Source of the DNA: Peptococcaceae bacterium
Lineage (GTDB): Bacteria; Bacillota; Desulfotomaculia; Desulfotomaculales; JACDOK01
Assembly: GCA_017656185.1 (NCBI GenBank)
Contig: JACDOK010000014.1
Location: 1-55,403, forward strand
DNA length: 55,403 bases
Direction: 5' to 3'
Shown here: positions 1 through 9,256 of the stretch, in pieces
How the letters are laid out: every line of letters starts with the position of its first letter
How positions within the stretch are numbered: position 1 is the first letter of the stretch
Position numbers and translations under genes: made by a program
Notes under the pieces: generated by a model
The model's input: only the letters and a program-made list of their open reading frames with translations
Database searches by the model: none
What the model was told of the DNA's origin: nothing

Positions 1-80
1 GCATAAAACAGGGGTTTGCCATAATATGTAAGGCAATTAAACTTGCAATCTACGTGAGGAATTCTTTTTGCTTTTTAATC

Positions 81-109
81 TTGTAAGTTGAGATGTTTTG
101 TGTTATACT
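81..109 (+). promoter_or_regulatory. Predicted sigmaA promoter of the rimP-nusA-infB operon
   Basis: The -35 element TTGTAA (81-86) and -10 element TATACT (104-109) are separated by 17 bases. They lie upstream of a leader hairpin and the first gene of a long same-strand operon. Bases 1-80 hold no gene that I can recognise. Confidence 0.7.
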
Positions 110-140
110 GAGTTTAGTTTGTAAGAGATTGGTGCGTGCC

Positions 141-170
141 GGAAGGAGTGGGTCAAAACCCGCTCCTTCC
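141..170 (+). promoter_or_regulatory. Leader hairpin in the rimP 5' UTR
   Basis: A 13-bp stem (141-153 with 158-170, one G-T wobble) closes on a CAAA loop. No U-tract follows, so it is not a simple terminator. It lies between the promoter and the rimP ribosome-binding site. A structured leader ahead of rimP would suit feedback or cold-shock control of the nusA-infB operon, but its function here is inferred. Confidence 0.6.
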
Positions 171-201
171 TATTAATGGCAACTTAGAAGGAGTGAACAG
201 T

Positions 202-663
202 TTGGGCCAAAGCACCATAGCCAAGAAGGTCGAAACCCTGGTCGAGCCTGTCGTTGAAAAACATGGTTTCGAATTGGTTGATGTAGAATATGTAAAAGAA
301 GGGGGAAGATGGTTTCTCCGTATTTTTATCGATAAACCAGGTGGAATCAGTTTGGATGACTGCGAAATCATATCAAAAGAAATCGGCCCCCTATTAGACG
401 AGAAAGATTTTATTCCGCATTCCTACTACCTGGAGGTATCGTCCGCCGGCTTGGAACGTCCTTTGAAGAAAAGAAGTGATTTTGAAAAATTCCAAGGCCG
501 GCTTGTTAAGGTAAGTACTTTTGCTCCGGTTGAGGGTCGCAAAAAATTTACCGGATATATACAGCAAAGTGACCATAATGGCTTTATCATAAACACCGAA
601 GACGAGGAATTTAGAATAGCGTGGGATAATCTGGCTAAGGCCAGGCTGGTTGTTGAGTTCTAG
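202..663 (+). CDS. rimP: Ribosome maturation factor RimP
   Basis: RimP binds the 30S subunit during late assembly. The 153-residue protein has the family's normal length. Its N-terminal part contains VEPVVEKHGFELVDVEYVKE and the acidic motif ISLDDCE, and SSAGLERPL marks the conserved SPGLdRPL region before the SH3-like C-terminal domain (EEFRIAWDNLAKARL). I chose the TTG start at 202 because AGAAGGAG lies just upstream (186-193). The alternative GTG at 136 would translate through the leader hairpin and has no Shine-Dalgarno sequence. It is the first gene of the nusA-infB operon, as in most Firmicutes. Confidence 0.95.
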   Translation: MGQSTIAKKVETLVEPVVEKHGFELVDVEYVKEGGRWFLRIFIDKPGGISLDDCEIISKEIGPLLDEKDFIPHSYYLEVSSAGLERPLKKRSDFEKFQGRLVKVSTFAPVEGRKKFTGYIQQSDHNGFIINTEDEEFRIAWDNLAKARLVVEF

Positions 664-699
664 GCTTTAAGGCCTTTTTTTTACGGGAGGTTCATAAGA

Positions 700-1809
700 A
701 TGAATATTGAATTCTTGGCGGCGCTCGGTGACCTTGAAAAAGAAAAAGGTATATCTGCTGAAGTTTTAATCGAGGCCATTGAGGCAGCTCTACTTTCGGC
801 ATACCGGAGAAATTTCGGTTCTGCTCAAAATGCCAGAATACATATCGACCGGGATACGGGAGAATGCCGTGTATTTACCGTACGGACCGTCGTTGACAAG
901 GTAAAGGATCCCGCCGCCGAGATTAGCCTGGAAGAAGCACAATCAATCAATCCCAATTATAGCCTGGGTGACACTGTCGAAAAGGAAATTACCCCTAAAA
1001 ATTTTGGGCGTATTGCGGCCCAAACAGCAAAACAAGTGGTCGTACAGCGCATACGTGAAGCGGAACGAAACCTTATTTATGAAGAATTTGCCAACCGTGA
1101 GGGAGATATCGTAAACGGTATCGTTCAACGCGTAGAACAGCGCAATGTCTATGTTGAGTTGGGTAAAGCCGAGGGGATCTTGACCGTAGCTGAACAGCTA
1201 CCTAGAGAACATTATCATCAAGGACAAAGAATTAAGGCCTATATTGTAGAAGTAAAGAAAACTACCAAAGGCCCGCTAATTTTATTGTCCCGTTCCCACC
1301 CCGGTTTTCTGAAAAGGCTTTTCGAACTCGAGGTGCCGGAGCTTCAGGACGGCACTGTTGAGTTACATGCAGTGGCGCGCGAGGCCGGGATAAGGTCCAA
1401 AATTGCGGTAAGCTCTACCGATGAAAATATTGATCCGGTTGGAGCTTGTGTGGGGCCTAAAGGTATTCGTGTTCAGGCTATTGTGAATGAATTAAACGGT
1501 GAAAAGATTGATGTCGTTAAATGGGACCCCGACCCTTCCAAGTTCGTTGCTAACTCCTTGAGCCCCGCTAAAGCTCTTGCTGTGGAAGTGTGGGAAGATG
1601 AAAAGATCGCTCGTGTAATTGTTCCCGACTATCAACTTTCTCTGGCCATCGGCAAAGAAGGTCAAAATGCACGGCTGGCAGCCAAGTTGACCGGTTGGAA
1701 AATAGATATCAAGAGCGAAACACAAATGGTTGAAATTTATCAGGAATATGCCCAAGCTGAGATGGGATCTGAATTAGGAGAGGATGGCCGGGACGAAGTT
1801 GAAGTTTAG
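700..1809 (+). CDS. nusA: Transcription termination/antitermination factor NusA
   Basis: NusA binds RNA polymerase and modulates pausing, termination and antitermination. The order is an N-terminal RNAP-binding domain (about 1-125), an S1 domain (about 130-200, containing GDIVNGIVQRVEQRNVYVEL) and two KH domains (GPKGIRVQ near 250, GKEGQNARLAAK near 317). At 369 residues it ends soon after KH2, so it lacks the C-terminal acidic repeats of the enterobacterial protein, as is usual in Firmicutes. GGGAGG precedes the ATG start. It lies 36 bases after rimP. Confidence 0.97.
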   Translation: MNIEFLAALGDLEKEKGISAEVLIEAIEAALLSAYRRNFGSAQNARIHIDRDTGECRVFTVRTVVDKVKDPAAEISLEEAQSINPNYSLGDTVEKEITPKNFGRIAAQTAKQVVVQRIREAERNLIYEEFANREGDIVNGIVQRVEQRNVYVELGKAEGILTVAEQLPREHYHQGQRIKAYIVEVKKTTKGPLILLSRSHPGFLKRLFELEVPELQDGTVELHAVAREAGIRSKIAVSSTDENIDPVGACVGPKGIRVQAIVNELNGEKIDVVKWDPDPSKFVANSLSPAKALAVEVWEDEKIARVIVPDYQLSLAIGKEGQNARLAAKLTGWKIDIKSETQMVEIYQEYAQAEMGSELGEDGRDEVEV

Positions 1810-1821
1810 GGGGTATTCCTT

Positions 1822-2151
1822 TTGGGAAAAAGTAAAAAGGTTCCTTACCGAAAATGTATTGGTTGTCAGGAAATGAAGCCCAAAAGGGAACTCATACGAA
1901 TCGTTCGTACTCCGGAAGCAACCGTTGAACTTGATTTTACCGGGAAACGCTCCGGAAGAGGGGCTTACCTATGTCCCAATAAGGAATGTCTGGACCAAAG
2001 TCTAAAAGGAGGACGGCTGGATAAGGCATTACGGTTTAACGTTCCGGAAGATACCATTACTTGTATTCGTAAGGAGATAATAAAAAGTGAAAGAAATACT
2101 CAAACTCCTGGGACTGGGCCAAAAAGCCCGCAGTGTGACCTCCGGGGATGA
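1822..2151 (+). CDS. rnpM: YlxR/RnpM family RNA-binding protein
   Basis: This is a small basic protein of the YlxR (DUF448) family; the Bacillus member has been renamed RnpM as an RNase P modulator. The signature is YRKCIGCQEMKPKRELIRIV, then SGRGAYLCPNKECLD and a lysine-rich tail. The TTG start at 1822 follows AGGGGG. The last ~21 codons overlap the start of ylxQ in another frame (65 bases). This tail does not look like the conserved family sequence, so the stop may have been lost and the frame extended. The function is inferred from the family. Confidence 0.9.
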   Translation: MGKSKKVPYRKCIGCQEMKPKRELIRIVRTPEATVELDFTGKRSGRGAYLCPNKECLDQSLKGGRLDKALRFNVPEDTITCIRKEIIKSERNTQTPGTGPKSPQCDLRG

Positions 2152-2395
2152 AGGTGTGAGAGCCAAACTAGAACGTCGTAAGGTAAAACTGGTTATTATT
2201 GCTTCGGATGCAGCGGCTTCCACTAAGCAGGATTTCAGTATTATGTGCCGTAGATACGGTGTCCCTTATATTGTTGCCGGTTTGAAAAACGAGTTAGGGG
2301 CGGCAATTGGTAAATCACCCAGAGCAGTAGTGGCATTGTTGGACAAAAATTTGGCTGATAAAATCAGAGAGTATTTAGAGAAGCACAGCGAGTAA
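2087..2395 (+). CDS. L7Ae/L30e/S12e-family K-turn-binding protein YlxQ
   Basis: The 102-residue protein matches the YlxQ/L7Ae-type fold: LGLGQKARSVTSGDEGV at the N-terminus, then KLVIIASDAA and a conserved core ending near PRAVVALLDKNLADKI. Family members bind kink-turn RNA, but the cellular target is not known from sequence. The GTG start at 2087 has AAGGAG (2071-2076) upstream and lies inside the rnpM frame, so the two are probably translationally coupled. Its place between rnpM and infB is the standard Firmicute order. Confidence 0.9.
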   Translation: MKEILKLLGLGQKARSVTSGDEGVRAKLERRKVKLVIIASDAAASTKQDFSIMCRRYGVPYIVAGLKNELGAAIGKSPRAVVALLDKNLADKIREYLEKHSE

Positions 2396-2434
2396 TTTGA
2401 AAGGCCCTGTTGCGGAATATCTGGAGGTGGTTCG

Positions 2435-5155
2435 ATGGGCAAAAAGCGCGTGCACGAGGTAGCAAAGGAGTTGAACCTGGCCAGCAAAGAAGTTGTTGCC
2501 ATACTTAATGACATGGGAGTTACGGTCAAATCCCATATGAGTACAATAGAAGATAAAGATATTCAAGCCCTTAAAAACAAGATCCTTTCAAAATCAAAAG
2601 TTAAAGACAAGCCGGATAAAGATGATAAAGATAAAGAAAATACTGGTGCCAGAATGACGAAGTCGGGACATCAAGCTGCTGAAAATAAGCAACCCGCCCA
2701 ACAATCGAACCAAAGTAAGGGCCAACCATCCCCAAAGGCTTCGGTACGGCTGAGCCGGTACGGTCTGGGACTTGTCGATAAAGTCCCGCAGCGTCCGCCG
2801 GACAGGCGTTATGTTGGCAGACCCTTACAGTTTCCTCTTAATCAAATGCCAACCGCGAAAGACACGAAGAAAGAACCTCAAGCGCCTGCCAAGCCTCAAA
2901 CGGTGGAAACCAATGACAAGTCGAAGGCGGCACCGGTACCGCCTAAGGAAGTAACTATACCGGAACAAAAAGAACCGGTAACGGCACCTCCTGTACAGGA
3001 ACAACACAAAACAAAGGCAAAGGATGCTCCCAAACATCGCCCGCATAAGCCCCGCGCACAACAGAACAAGCGGCCGGAGGCCGCATCCGCGCGTCCGGTT
3101 ACCAGGCATCAGCCGGAACACCACCAGGGTGAACGGCAAGAAAGACAACTACCGGGACGTCCTGGAATGCAAGCAGGAGGGAGGCCTGCTCAAGTTAGGA
3201 AAATTCCTAAACCACCTAGTGAGGTTGTTGCTCAGCAATTCGATAAAGGTATGGGAAAGCAACGGTTTGGTGGCAAAAAAGATAAAGAAAAACGCGATAA
3301 GGATCAATGGAGGACAGATAAGTCTGTTAACGAAAAGAAAGTCTTTCAACACAGAGAGCAAAAGCTTAGTACTAAAAAGAAAACACCCAAACAAATTGAA
3401 AAGAAACCCATTACACTTACAGGCAGCTTAACTGTTAAACATTTGGCTGAAGCCATGAACTTGAAAGCGGCTGTAGTGATTAAGCAGCTCATGGATCTTG
3501 GGGTAATGGCCACCATTAACCAGGAAATTGACCTTGACACGGCAGTAATTGTGGCGGAGGAGCTTGGTTTCCCGGTAAAGATCAAAAAAGAACCCGATAT
3601 AGAAGAACAGATCTTCCAAGCTGAGGAAGAAAGTGACCCTGCAGACCTTGAACCGCGCCCCAGTGTTGTTACGGTAATGGGTCACGTGGACCACGGCAAA
3701 ACATCGCTGCTTGATGCCATACGGAAAACTAACGTAACAGCCAGTGAAGCCGGCGGCATCACTCAGCACATCGGTGCTTATCAGGTTAAGCACAACGGTA
3801 AAAAAATTACTTTCTTGGATACGCCTGGTCACGAAGCGTTTACCGCTATGCGTGCACGAGGTGCAAAGGTTACCGATATTGCCATTCTGGTGGTAGCTGC
3901 CGATGACGGTGTCAAACCTCAAACCGTGGAAGCAATCAATCACGCTAAAGCAGCTAACGTACCCATCATTGTAGCTATTAATAAAATGGATAAACCGGAC
4001 GCCAACCCCGACCGGGTCAAGCAGCAGCTTACCGAGCACGGCTTAGTTCCTGAGGAATGGGGCGGGGATACCATTTGTGTGCCGGTTTCAGCGATAAAGC
4101 ATGAAGGGCTCGAGGACTTGTTGGAAATGATATTACTAGTAGCTGAAATGCAGGATTTGAAGGCTAATCCCAAAAAGCCGGCTAGGGGAACTATCATAGA
4201 GTCGGAACTTGACAAAGGAAGAGGACCTGTTGCCACTGTCTTAGTACAAGACGGAACCCTTCACCTTGGTGATACGCTTGTGGCTGGAACTACTTTTGCA
4301 CGCGTAAGAGCTATGATGGATTATACCGGCAAACGTGTCAAAAAGGCCGGACCGGCTACTCCGGTAGAAGTCTTAGGTTTTTCCGACGTTCCTATGGCCG
4401 GTGATCTTTTTGCGGTCGTCGAGGAAAAGCTGGCCCGCCAGATTGCTCAGAAGAGACAGGAAAAGAAACGCCGGGAAGAACAAAAAGCGGCAGGGCGATT
4501 GTCACTTGACGACGTGTTCAAACGCATCCAGGAAGGTAAAGTCAAGGAATTACCGTTAATCATCAAGGCCGACGTGCAGGGCTCAGTGGAAGCTATTGCA
4601 CAGGCTCTGGAAAAACTAAGCACGGATGAGGTAAAAGTTCATTTGGTTCACAGCGCCGTTGGTGCTATTTCTGAAACCGATGTCATGCTGGCAGCCGCGG
4701 CGAATGCTGTTATAATCGGCTTCAACGTGCGTCCCGATGCCAACGCCCGTAAGGCTGCAGAGCGTGAAAATGTTGATATCCGTCTTTACAGAGTAATATA
4801 CGACGCTATTGACGATGTAAAGGCCGCTTTATCAGGGCTGTTAGAGCCTGACTATCGTGAAGTGGTTATTGGTCGCGCTGAGGTGCGTAAGGTGTTCCGG
4901 GCCTCTAAAGTCGGTACCATTGCCGGCTGTTATGTCACGGAAGGTAACATTACGCGGGATGCCGGTGTTCGTCTCATCCGGGACAGCATTGTTGTCCACG
5001 AAGGCAAGCTTTCGTCATTAAAGCGTTTTAAAGATGACGTTAGGGAAGTAGCTCAGGGTTACGAATGTGGCTTGACCCTGGAAAAGTATGATGATATCCG
5101 TGAAGAAGACCAACTGGAATTCTTCGTCATTGAAGAAGTACAACGCGAGCTTTAA
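2435..5155 (+). CDS. infB: Translation initiation factor IF-2
   Basis: IF-2 is the GTPase that brings fMet-tRNA to the 30S subunit and promotes subunit joining. The protein has 906 residues. It has an N-terminal IF2_N helical domain (about 1-50), a long charged and low-complexity linker rich in K, P and Q (about 60-320), a second IF2_N domain, then the G domain: GHVDHGKTS near 415, [16 protein letters not shown] and NKMDKP. Domains II, III and IV follow. GGAGGTGG precedes the ATG. The long disordered linker explains the many spurious opposite-strand frames in this stretch. Confidence 0.98.
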   Translation: MGKKRVHEVAKELNLASKEVVAILNDMGVTVKSHMSTIEDKDIQALKNKILSKSKVKDKPDKDDKDKENTGARMTKSGHQAAENKQPAQQSNQSKGQPSPKASVRLSRYGLGLVDKVPQRPPDRRYVGRPLQFPLNQMPTAKDTKKEPQAPAKPQTVETNDKSKAAPVPPKEVTIPEQKEPVTAPPVQEQHKTKAKDAPKHRPHKPRAQQNKRPEAASARPVTRHQPEHHQGERQERQLPGRPGMQAGGRPAQVRKIPKPPSEVVAQQFDKGMGKQRFGGKKDKEKRDKDQWRTDKSVNEKKVFQHREQKLSTKKKTPKQIEKKPITLTGSLTVKHLAEAMNLKAAVVIKQLMDLGVMATINQEIDLDTAVIVAEELGFPVKIKKEPDIEEQIFQAEEESDPADLEPRPSVVTVMGHVDHGKTSLLDAIRKTNVTASEAGGITQHIGAYQVKHNGKKITFLDTPGHEAFTAMRARGAKVTDIAILVVAADDGVKPQTVEAINHAKAANVPIIVAINKMDKPDANPDRVKQQLTEHGLVPEEWGGDTICVPVSAIKHEGLEDLLEMILLVAEMQDLKANPKKPARGTIIESELDKGRGPVATVLVQDGTLHLGDTLVAGTTFARVRAMMDYTGKRVKKAGPATPVEVLGFSDVPMAGDLFAVVEEKLARQIAQKRQEKKRREEQKAAGRLSLDDVFKRIQEGKVKELPLIIKADVQGSVEAIAQALEKLSTDEVKVHLVHSAVGAISETDVMLAAAANAVIIGFNVRPDANARKAAERENVDIRLYRVIYDAIDDVKAALSGLLEPDYREVVIGRAEVRKVFRASKVGTIAGCYVTEGNITRDAGVRLIRDSIVVHEGKLSSLKRFKDDVREVAQGYECGLTLEKYDDIREEDQLEFFVIEEVQREL

Positions 5156-5181
5156 AGCTTTATATTGCAGGAGGTATTGGA

Positions 5182-5532
5182 ATGGGCCACAGACCGGAGC
5201 GCCTGGCGGAAGTCATTAAACAAGAAGTCTCACAGGTGATCCGGCGGCTGAAAGATCCGCGGATAGGCTTTATTACCGTAACCAATGTAGAGCTTTCCCC
5301 GGACTTTCGTTATGCCAAAATATTTGTGAGCATCCTGGAACCAAAGGAAACGCAGGAAGCGTCAATGGAAGCGCTCAAGCGCGCCAAAGGACACATCCGT
5401 ACTGAACTGGGTCGCCGTATTCGCCTGCGTCATACACCGGAAATAACTTTTGTATTAGATGAATCCTTAAGAGAAGGTGCCAAGATAATTGACCTTATCA
5501 ACCGTATTAACAAACAAGCACCGAATAGTTAA
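5182..5532 (+). CDS. rbfA: Ribosome-binding factor A
   Basis: RbfA is a KH-fold protein that helps 16S rRNA 5' processing and 30S maturation. The 116 residues show HRPERLAEVIKQEVSQVI, KDPRIGFITVTNVELSPDF and the C-terminal LRHTPEITFVLDESLREG motif. GCAGGAGG precedes the ATG. It lies 26 bases after infB. The next gene appears to begin inside its last codons, which suggests translational coupling. Confidence 0.97.
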   Translation: MGHRPERLAEVIKQEVSQVIRRLKDPRIGFITVTNVELSPDFRYAKIFVSILEPKETQEASMEALKRAKGHIRTELGRRIRLRHTPEITFVLDESLREGAKIIDLINRINKQAPNS

Positions 5533-6514
5533 CAATTTGCGTGATATCGCCAGGATCCTGAAGGATGCACAGAATGTCTTAGTGGCCGGGCATGTAATGC
5601 CTGACGGTGACTGCTTGGGGTCGGTACTGGCGTTGGGACTGGCACTTGAAAAAATGGGAAAAAAAATTTCCCTACTCAGCGCAGACCCTGTGCCGTCTAT
5701 TTATCATTTCTTGCCCGGCAGTGACCGTTTTATGTCACAGGTTGAGGCACCTGATCGTTATGATCTCCTGGTGACCTTGGACGTGTCCTCGCCGGAAAGA
5801 ATGGGAGAAACACTCAGCCCCTTACTTACTGCCGGCCTCATTACTCTTAACATTGACCATCATGCTTCGACACCGCCTTTCGCCAACTACAATTATGTCG
5901 ATGCCAATGCGGCCGCGGTGGGGGAAATTATTTTTGATCTGATAGGTCTCATGGGAGTACAAATGGATCGCAACATTGCTACCTGCCTCTACGTAGCAAT
6001 TATGACCGACACCGGTTGTTTTCGTTATGAACATACCACGGCGGCGACACATCTCAGAGCAGCTAAACTTATCGAATACGGGGTATCCCCTGCACAAATA
6101 AGTACCGCCGTATACGAGCAAAAATCCATTACAAGTCTTAAGGTTTTGGCCGCAGCCCTTGATACATTGCAAGTCAGCAATTGCGGAAGGGTAGCCTGGA
6201 TGACCCTTACCCCGGCTGTAGAACAAACTCTTAATGTAAGTGACGAGGATGTCGACGGGATTATTAACTATGCCAGGGCTGTTCAAGGCGTGGAGGTAGC
6301 CGTACTGTTCCGTTACGTCTCCCCAGACAAGTGCAAAATCGGCTTCCGTTCAAAGACTTGTGTAGACGTTGCTGCTCTTGCCCAGGAGTTTGGCGGGGGC
6401 GGGCATCCCCGGGCATCCGGCTGTGTTATTAACGGGGATTGTGCCAACCTGGCAGACCGAGTTATAGATAAAGCTGTAGAGGCGGTTCGGGAAAGCGATG
6501 GAAGGTGTTCTTAA
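5489..6514 (+). CDS. nrnA: DHH/DHHA1 bifunctional oligoribonuclease / pAp phosphatase NrnA
   Basis: NrnA-type enzymes degrade short oligoribonucleotides and dephosphorylate 3'-phosphoadenosine 5'-phosphate. The DHH domain shows GHVMPDGDCLGS, LDVSSPER and NIDHHASTPPFANYNYVD. The C-terminal DHHA1 domain carries GGGGHPRASGC. The TTG start at 5489 lies within rbfA (44-base overlap) and has GAGAAGGTG nine bases upstream. A TTG at 5537 would give a shorter N-terminus but has no Shine-Dalgarno sequence, so the exact start is uncertain. The frame also overlaps truB by 17 bases. Confidence 0.92.
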   Translation: MTLSTVLTNKHRIVNNLRDIARILKDAQNVLVAGHVMPDGDCLGSVLALGLALEKMGKKISLLSADPVPSIYHFLPGSDRFMSQVEAPDRYDLLVTLDVSSPERMGETLSPLLTAGLITLNIDHHASTPPFANYNYVDANAAAVGEIIFDLIGLMGVQMDRNIATCLYVAIMTDTGCFRYEHTTAATHLRAAKLIEYGVSPAQISTAVYEQKSITSLKVLAAALDTLQVSNCGRVAWMTLTPAVEQTLNVSDEDVDGIINYARAVQGVEVAVLFRYVSPDKCKIGFRSKTCVDVAALAQEFGGGGHPRASGCVINGDCANLADRVIDKAVEAVRESDGRCS

Positions 6515-7424
6515 CTTACTCAAACCACCCGGCATGACATCCCACGACGTGGTTAACGTCGTGCGTAAGGCACTTAAAATCAAAAAGGTCGGTCATACAG
6601 GCACTTTAGATCCGTATGCCGCCGGGGTCATAGTATTGTGTATTGGCAGGGCCACCCGTATTGCCCGTTTTCTTACGGCTACCAGTAAAGAATATCGCGC
6701 GGAAATTACGTTCGGCATCAGTACCGATACCCAAGACGCTTTAGGACATATACTGCACATAAAGGATGCAAGCCATGTGGATGAAAACATGCTGCATGCC
6801 ATGTTGCCAAAGTTTACGGGTACTATTCAACAAGTACCGCCCATGGTTTCCGCCATAAAACGACAAGGCAAAAAATTATATGAATTAGCCCGTAAGGGTT
6901 ATGAAGTAAAGAGGGAACCACGCGAAGTAACCATTTACCGTATCGATATGGTAAAATTCTGGGGCAAGAATTCACCCCATCCACGCTTAATGTTTGATGT
7001 ATCTTGCAGTAAGGGGACTTACATTCGTACTTTGTGCAGTGATATTGGGGATGCTTTGGCAACGGGAGCCCACATGTCTTTTCTATTACGGACAAGGGTG
7101 GGGAGGTTTACACTGACAGATGCCCTGACTCTGGAAAAGTTAACAGAGTTGGCAAAACAAGAGCGTTTAGCTGACCATATCATACCGATTGATAATGCGC
7201 TTGATTACTTGCCTGCGGTAAACGTCAAACCTACCGCCGTTAAATCGGTGTTATCCGGTAGAACGGTATATTCCTCGGGGGTTAAAGGTGATACTAAACC
7301 TTTCGGACCTATAGTCCGCTTACGCAGTAACGGGTATCTGCTTGCTCTTGCCGAGGTTATACAACTGGAACAGTCAACGGCATTTAAACCCGTATGGGTT
7401 AGGAGTTCGAAACAGGAGGAGTAA
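6498..7424 (+). CDS. truB: tRNA pseudouridine(55) synthase TruB
   Basis: TruB makes pseudouridine 55 in the T-loop of tRNAs. The 308 residues begin EGVLNLLKPPGMTSHDVV and carry the catalytic motif GHTGTLDPYAAGV, with the nucleophilic Asp near residue 38. The IRTLCSDIG region and a C-terminal PUA-like extension follow. The ATG at 6498 sits inside the end of nrnA. The rbfA-nrnA-truB-ribF order matches Bacillus. Confidence 0.97.
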   Translation: MEGVLNLLKPPGMTSHDVVNVVRKALKIKKVGHTGTLDPYAAGVIVLCIGRATRIARFLTATSKEYRAEITFGISTDTQDALGHILHIKDASHVDENMLHAMLPKFTGTIQQVPPMVSAIKRQGKKLYELARKGYEVKREPREVTIYRIDMVKFWGKNSPHPRLMFDVSCSKGTYIRTLCSDIGDALATGAHMSFLLRTRVGRFTLTDALTLEKLTELAKQERLADHIIPIDNALDYLPAVNVKPTAVKSVLSGRTVYSSGVKGDTKPFGPIVRLRSNGYLLALAEVIQLEQSTAFKPVWVRSSKQEE

Positions 7425-7426
7425 AA

Positions 7427-8392
7427 ATGCAAATTTGCTGCAATTATCACGGGCTTAAATCTGCATACCCGCGTCTTATGGTAGGATTAGGCAACTTTGA
7501 CGGCGTTCACATCGGGCACCAAGCATTAATCAGAAAGCTTGTGGATCGTGCTCACCAAGAGAGTGCTACGCCGGCCATTATGACTTTCAACCCGCACCCG
7601 CTTGCCGTCTTACGCCCTGAAAGTGCTCCTCCCTTGCTGCTTTCGCCAGACGCCAAAAGAACCCTTCTGGCCAAGCTCGGTGTAGAAGTTTTGATACAAG
7701 TTCCCTTTGATAGGACGTTTGCTGCTTTGACCCCGGAGGATTTCATCAAGGACGTACTTTATCGTGAACTCGGTGTCAACATTGTTTTTGTGGGTTATAA
7801 TTACACCTTCGGACGTTACGGTAAAGGAACTCCGGAAACCCTGCTCAAATACGCACCTTACTACGGCTATACGGTCGAAATTATTCCACCGGTTAAAGTA
7901 CAAAACCAGGTTGTCAGCAGTACATATATCCGCAACCTACTTAAAGAAGGTAAAGTTAAAGAAGCCAGTACCTATTTGGGATATACTCCGTTTTTGGAAG
8001 GCATTGTGGTAAGCGGCGACCGGCGCGGAAGTACTTTTGGATTTCCTACGGCAAATATCGATCCCGAAGATGGCGTATTAATACCGGGAAACGGCGTATA
8101 TGCGGTAAAAGTGGAAATTAACGGAGACCTTTTCTTGGGTGTTGCTAACATCGGCACAAGGCCCACGTTTAAATCTGCAGACGTTAACAAAACTATTGAA
8201 GTGCACGTTCTTGATTTTTGCCAGGATCTTTACGGGCAGCCTGTGCGTGTCTTGTTTTCACGCCGTCTCCGCAACGAACGCAAGTTTACCTCGGTACAAG
8301 ACCTTGTACGCCAAATCGAAATGGATATCAGACAGGTCCGGTTGGAATACGCGCAGCGTAAAATATCCCGGGAAGTAATTTCGGGTTATTAG
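7427..8392 (+). CDS. ribF: Bifunctional riboflavin kinase / FAD synthetase
   Basis: RibF converts riboflavin to FMN and then FAD. The N-terminal adenylyltransferase domain shows LGNFDGVHIGHQALI near residues 21-35, TFNPHP and the SSTYIR motif. The C-terminal kinase domain has GSTFGFPTANID and ends in a typical helix. GGAGGAG precedes the ATG, two bases after the truB stop. No FMN riboswitch is visible, as expected for a gene inside this operon. Confidence 0.97.
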   Translation: MQICCNYHGLKSAYPRLMVGLGNFDGVHIGHQALIRKLVDRAHQESATPAIMTFNPHPLAVLRPESAPPLLLSPDAKRTLLAKLGVEVLIQVPFDRTFAALTPEDFIKDVLYRELGVNIVFVGYNYTFGRYGKGTPETLLKYAPYYGYTVEIIPPVKVQNQVVSSTYIRNLLKEGKVKEASTYLGYTPFLEGIVVSGDRRGSTFGFPTANIDPEDGVLIPGNGVYAVKVEINGDLFLGVANIGTRPTFKSADVNKTIEVHVLDFCQDLYGQPVRVLFSRRLRNERKFTSVQDLVRQIEMDIRQVRLEYAQRKISREVISGY

Positions 8393-8404
8393 TTCTGTTA
8401 ATCG

Positions 8405-8434
8405 TTTACATCTGTATGTTAGTTATGCTAAAAT
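8405..8434 (+). promoter_or_regulatory. Possible sigmaA promoter after ribF
   Basis: TTTACA (8405-8410) and TAAAAT (8429-8434) are 18 bases apart. They lie between ribF and the two small genes that precede rpsO, and could give these genes and rpsO-pnp an internal promoter. Confidence 0.4.
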
Positions 8435-8466
8435 AAGGCGGGCCAGACAATGTGGGGGTAGGCAGC

Positions 8467-8667
8467 GTGGGCAATCCTCTACTGAAGCTACCTGAAGAAC
8501 AAATTAAAGAATGCACCGAGCATATTGCCGTTATATGTCTTAGTTGCGAGTTTAAACGGCTGCAACAAGAACTTGAAAGAATATATCGTGAAGCCAAAAT
8601 GGATAATGTAAGTATAGCTGCCTTTTCCGACGCCCTGCTAGCGTTTTTAGCTCAAAATGAAGGATGA
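8467..8667 (+). CDS. Small protein of unknown function
   Basis: I do not recognise the family. The product has 66 residues from the GTG at 8467, or 71 from a GTG at 8452. A GGGGGTAGG stretch lies just ahead of 8467. It is mostly helical and amphipathic (EFKRLQQELERIYREAKMDN) with two cysteines in AVICLSCEF. It ends 18 bases before the next small gene, so the two are probably co-transcribed. It has no obvious DNA-binding motif or membrane segment. Confidence 0.6.
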   Translation: MGNPLLKLPEEQIKECTEHIAVICLSCEFKRLQQELERIYREAKMDNVSIAAFSDALLAFLAQNEG

Positions 8668-8685
8668 AAATAAGGGAAAAGGGGC

Positions 8686-8907
8686 ATGCGTGTAATAATA
8701 ACCGAACACGCGCGACAAAGATTAAGGGAATGGCGCCAGTCCGACATTACCCTCAAAGACATAATTGAGGCGGCCAACGGTATTCCTGGGCGTATTCCGT
8801 GTGCTACACGCTTTCGTGGTTTCCTTACCAAGTCCGGTCGTATGTTTGACCTGGTGGCAAAGGATATCCCGACGGGGCGCTTAGTGATTACCGTGATAGG
8901 TAAATGA
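8686..8907 (+). CDS. DUF4258-like small protein
   Basis: The 73-residue protein begins [14 protein letters not shown], with a His/Arg-rich N-terminal helix, and ends [20 protein letters not shown]. This pattern recalls the DUF4258 group, whose members are related to RelE/BrnT-type folds. AAAAGGGG precedes the ATG. It follows the 66-residue protein by 18 bases. A toxin-like role is possible, but its constant company with rpsO-pnp here argues equally for a housekeeping RNA role. The family assignment is from pattern memory only. Confidence 0.65.
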   Translation: MRVIITEHARQRLREWRQSDITLKDIIEAANGIPGRIPCATRFRGFLTKSGRMFDLVAKDIPTGRLVITVIGK

Positions 8908-8983
8908 ACTGTTTGCTAGGCTTTGCGTGTCTCCGCCGCATTGCTTGGCTAACAGCAATTCAAAAAATAGGAGGTCGATACTA

Positions 8984-9253
8984 ATGCCGCTTTTACCGGA
9001 GAGAAAACGAGCCATTATTGACGAGTTTAAGAGCCACGATTATGATACTGGCTCGGCTGAAGTTCAGATTGCTTTACTTACGGAACGAATTAAGGTTTTG
9101 ACGGAACATCTGAAGGAACACAAGAAGGATTTCCATTCCCGCAGAGGTTTGCTTAAAATGGTAGGCCAGAGGCGGTCTTTGCTTAATTACCTAAAAGACA
9201 GGCATCCCGATCGTTATCACCGCATTATTGAAAAACTTGGCATTCGCAAATAA
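8984..9253 (+). CDS. rpsO: 30S ribosomal protein S15
   Basis: S15 binds the 16S rRNA central domain. The 89 residues have the usual length, with [34 protein letters not shown] and [17 protein letters not shown] chose the ATG at 8984 because AGGAGGTCG precedes it; upstream in-frame codons would extend the protein beyond the family's N-terminus. It is followed by a hairpin and pnp, the common rpsO-pnp order. The 76-base gap upstream could carry S15 autoregulation, but I see no clear pseudoknot. Confidence 0.97.
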   Translation: MPLLPERKRAIIDEFKSHDYDTGSAEVQIALLTERIKVLTEHLKEHKKDFHSRRGLLKMVGQRRSLLNYLKDRHPDRYHRIIEKLGIRK

Positions 9254-9256
9254 AAT

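Noticed and set aside
136-201. GTG start for rimP at 136
   Set aside because: It would translate the 13-bp leader hairpin and has no Shine-Dalgarno sequence; the TTG at 202 has AGAAGGAG.
662-682. Terminator between rimP and nusA
   Set aside because: The stem has only four base pairs despite a long T-run, and the genes belong to one conserved operon.
3428-3560. Low-complexity linker of IF-2 as a separate gene or repeat
   Set aside because: The reading frame is continuous with the GTPase part and such linkers are normal in the family.
3428-4039. 203-codon minus-strand frame inside infB
   Set aside because: It is antisense to conserved IF-2 sequence, has no family resemblance and is explained by codon bias.
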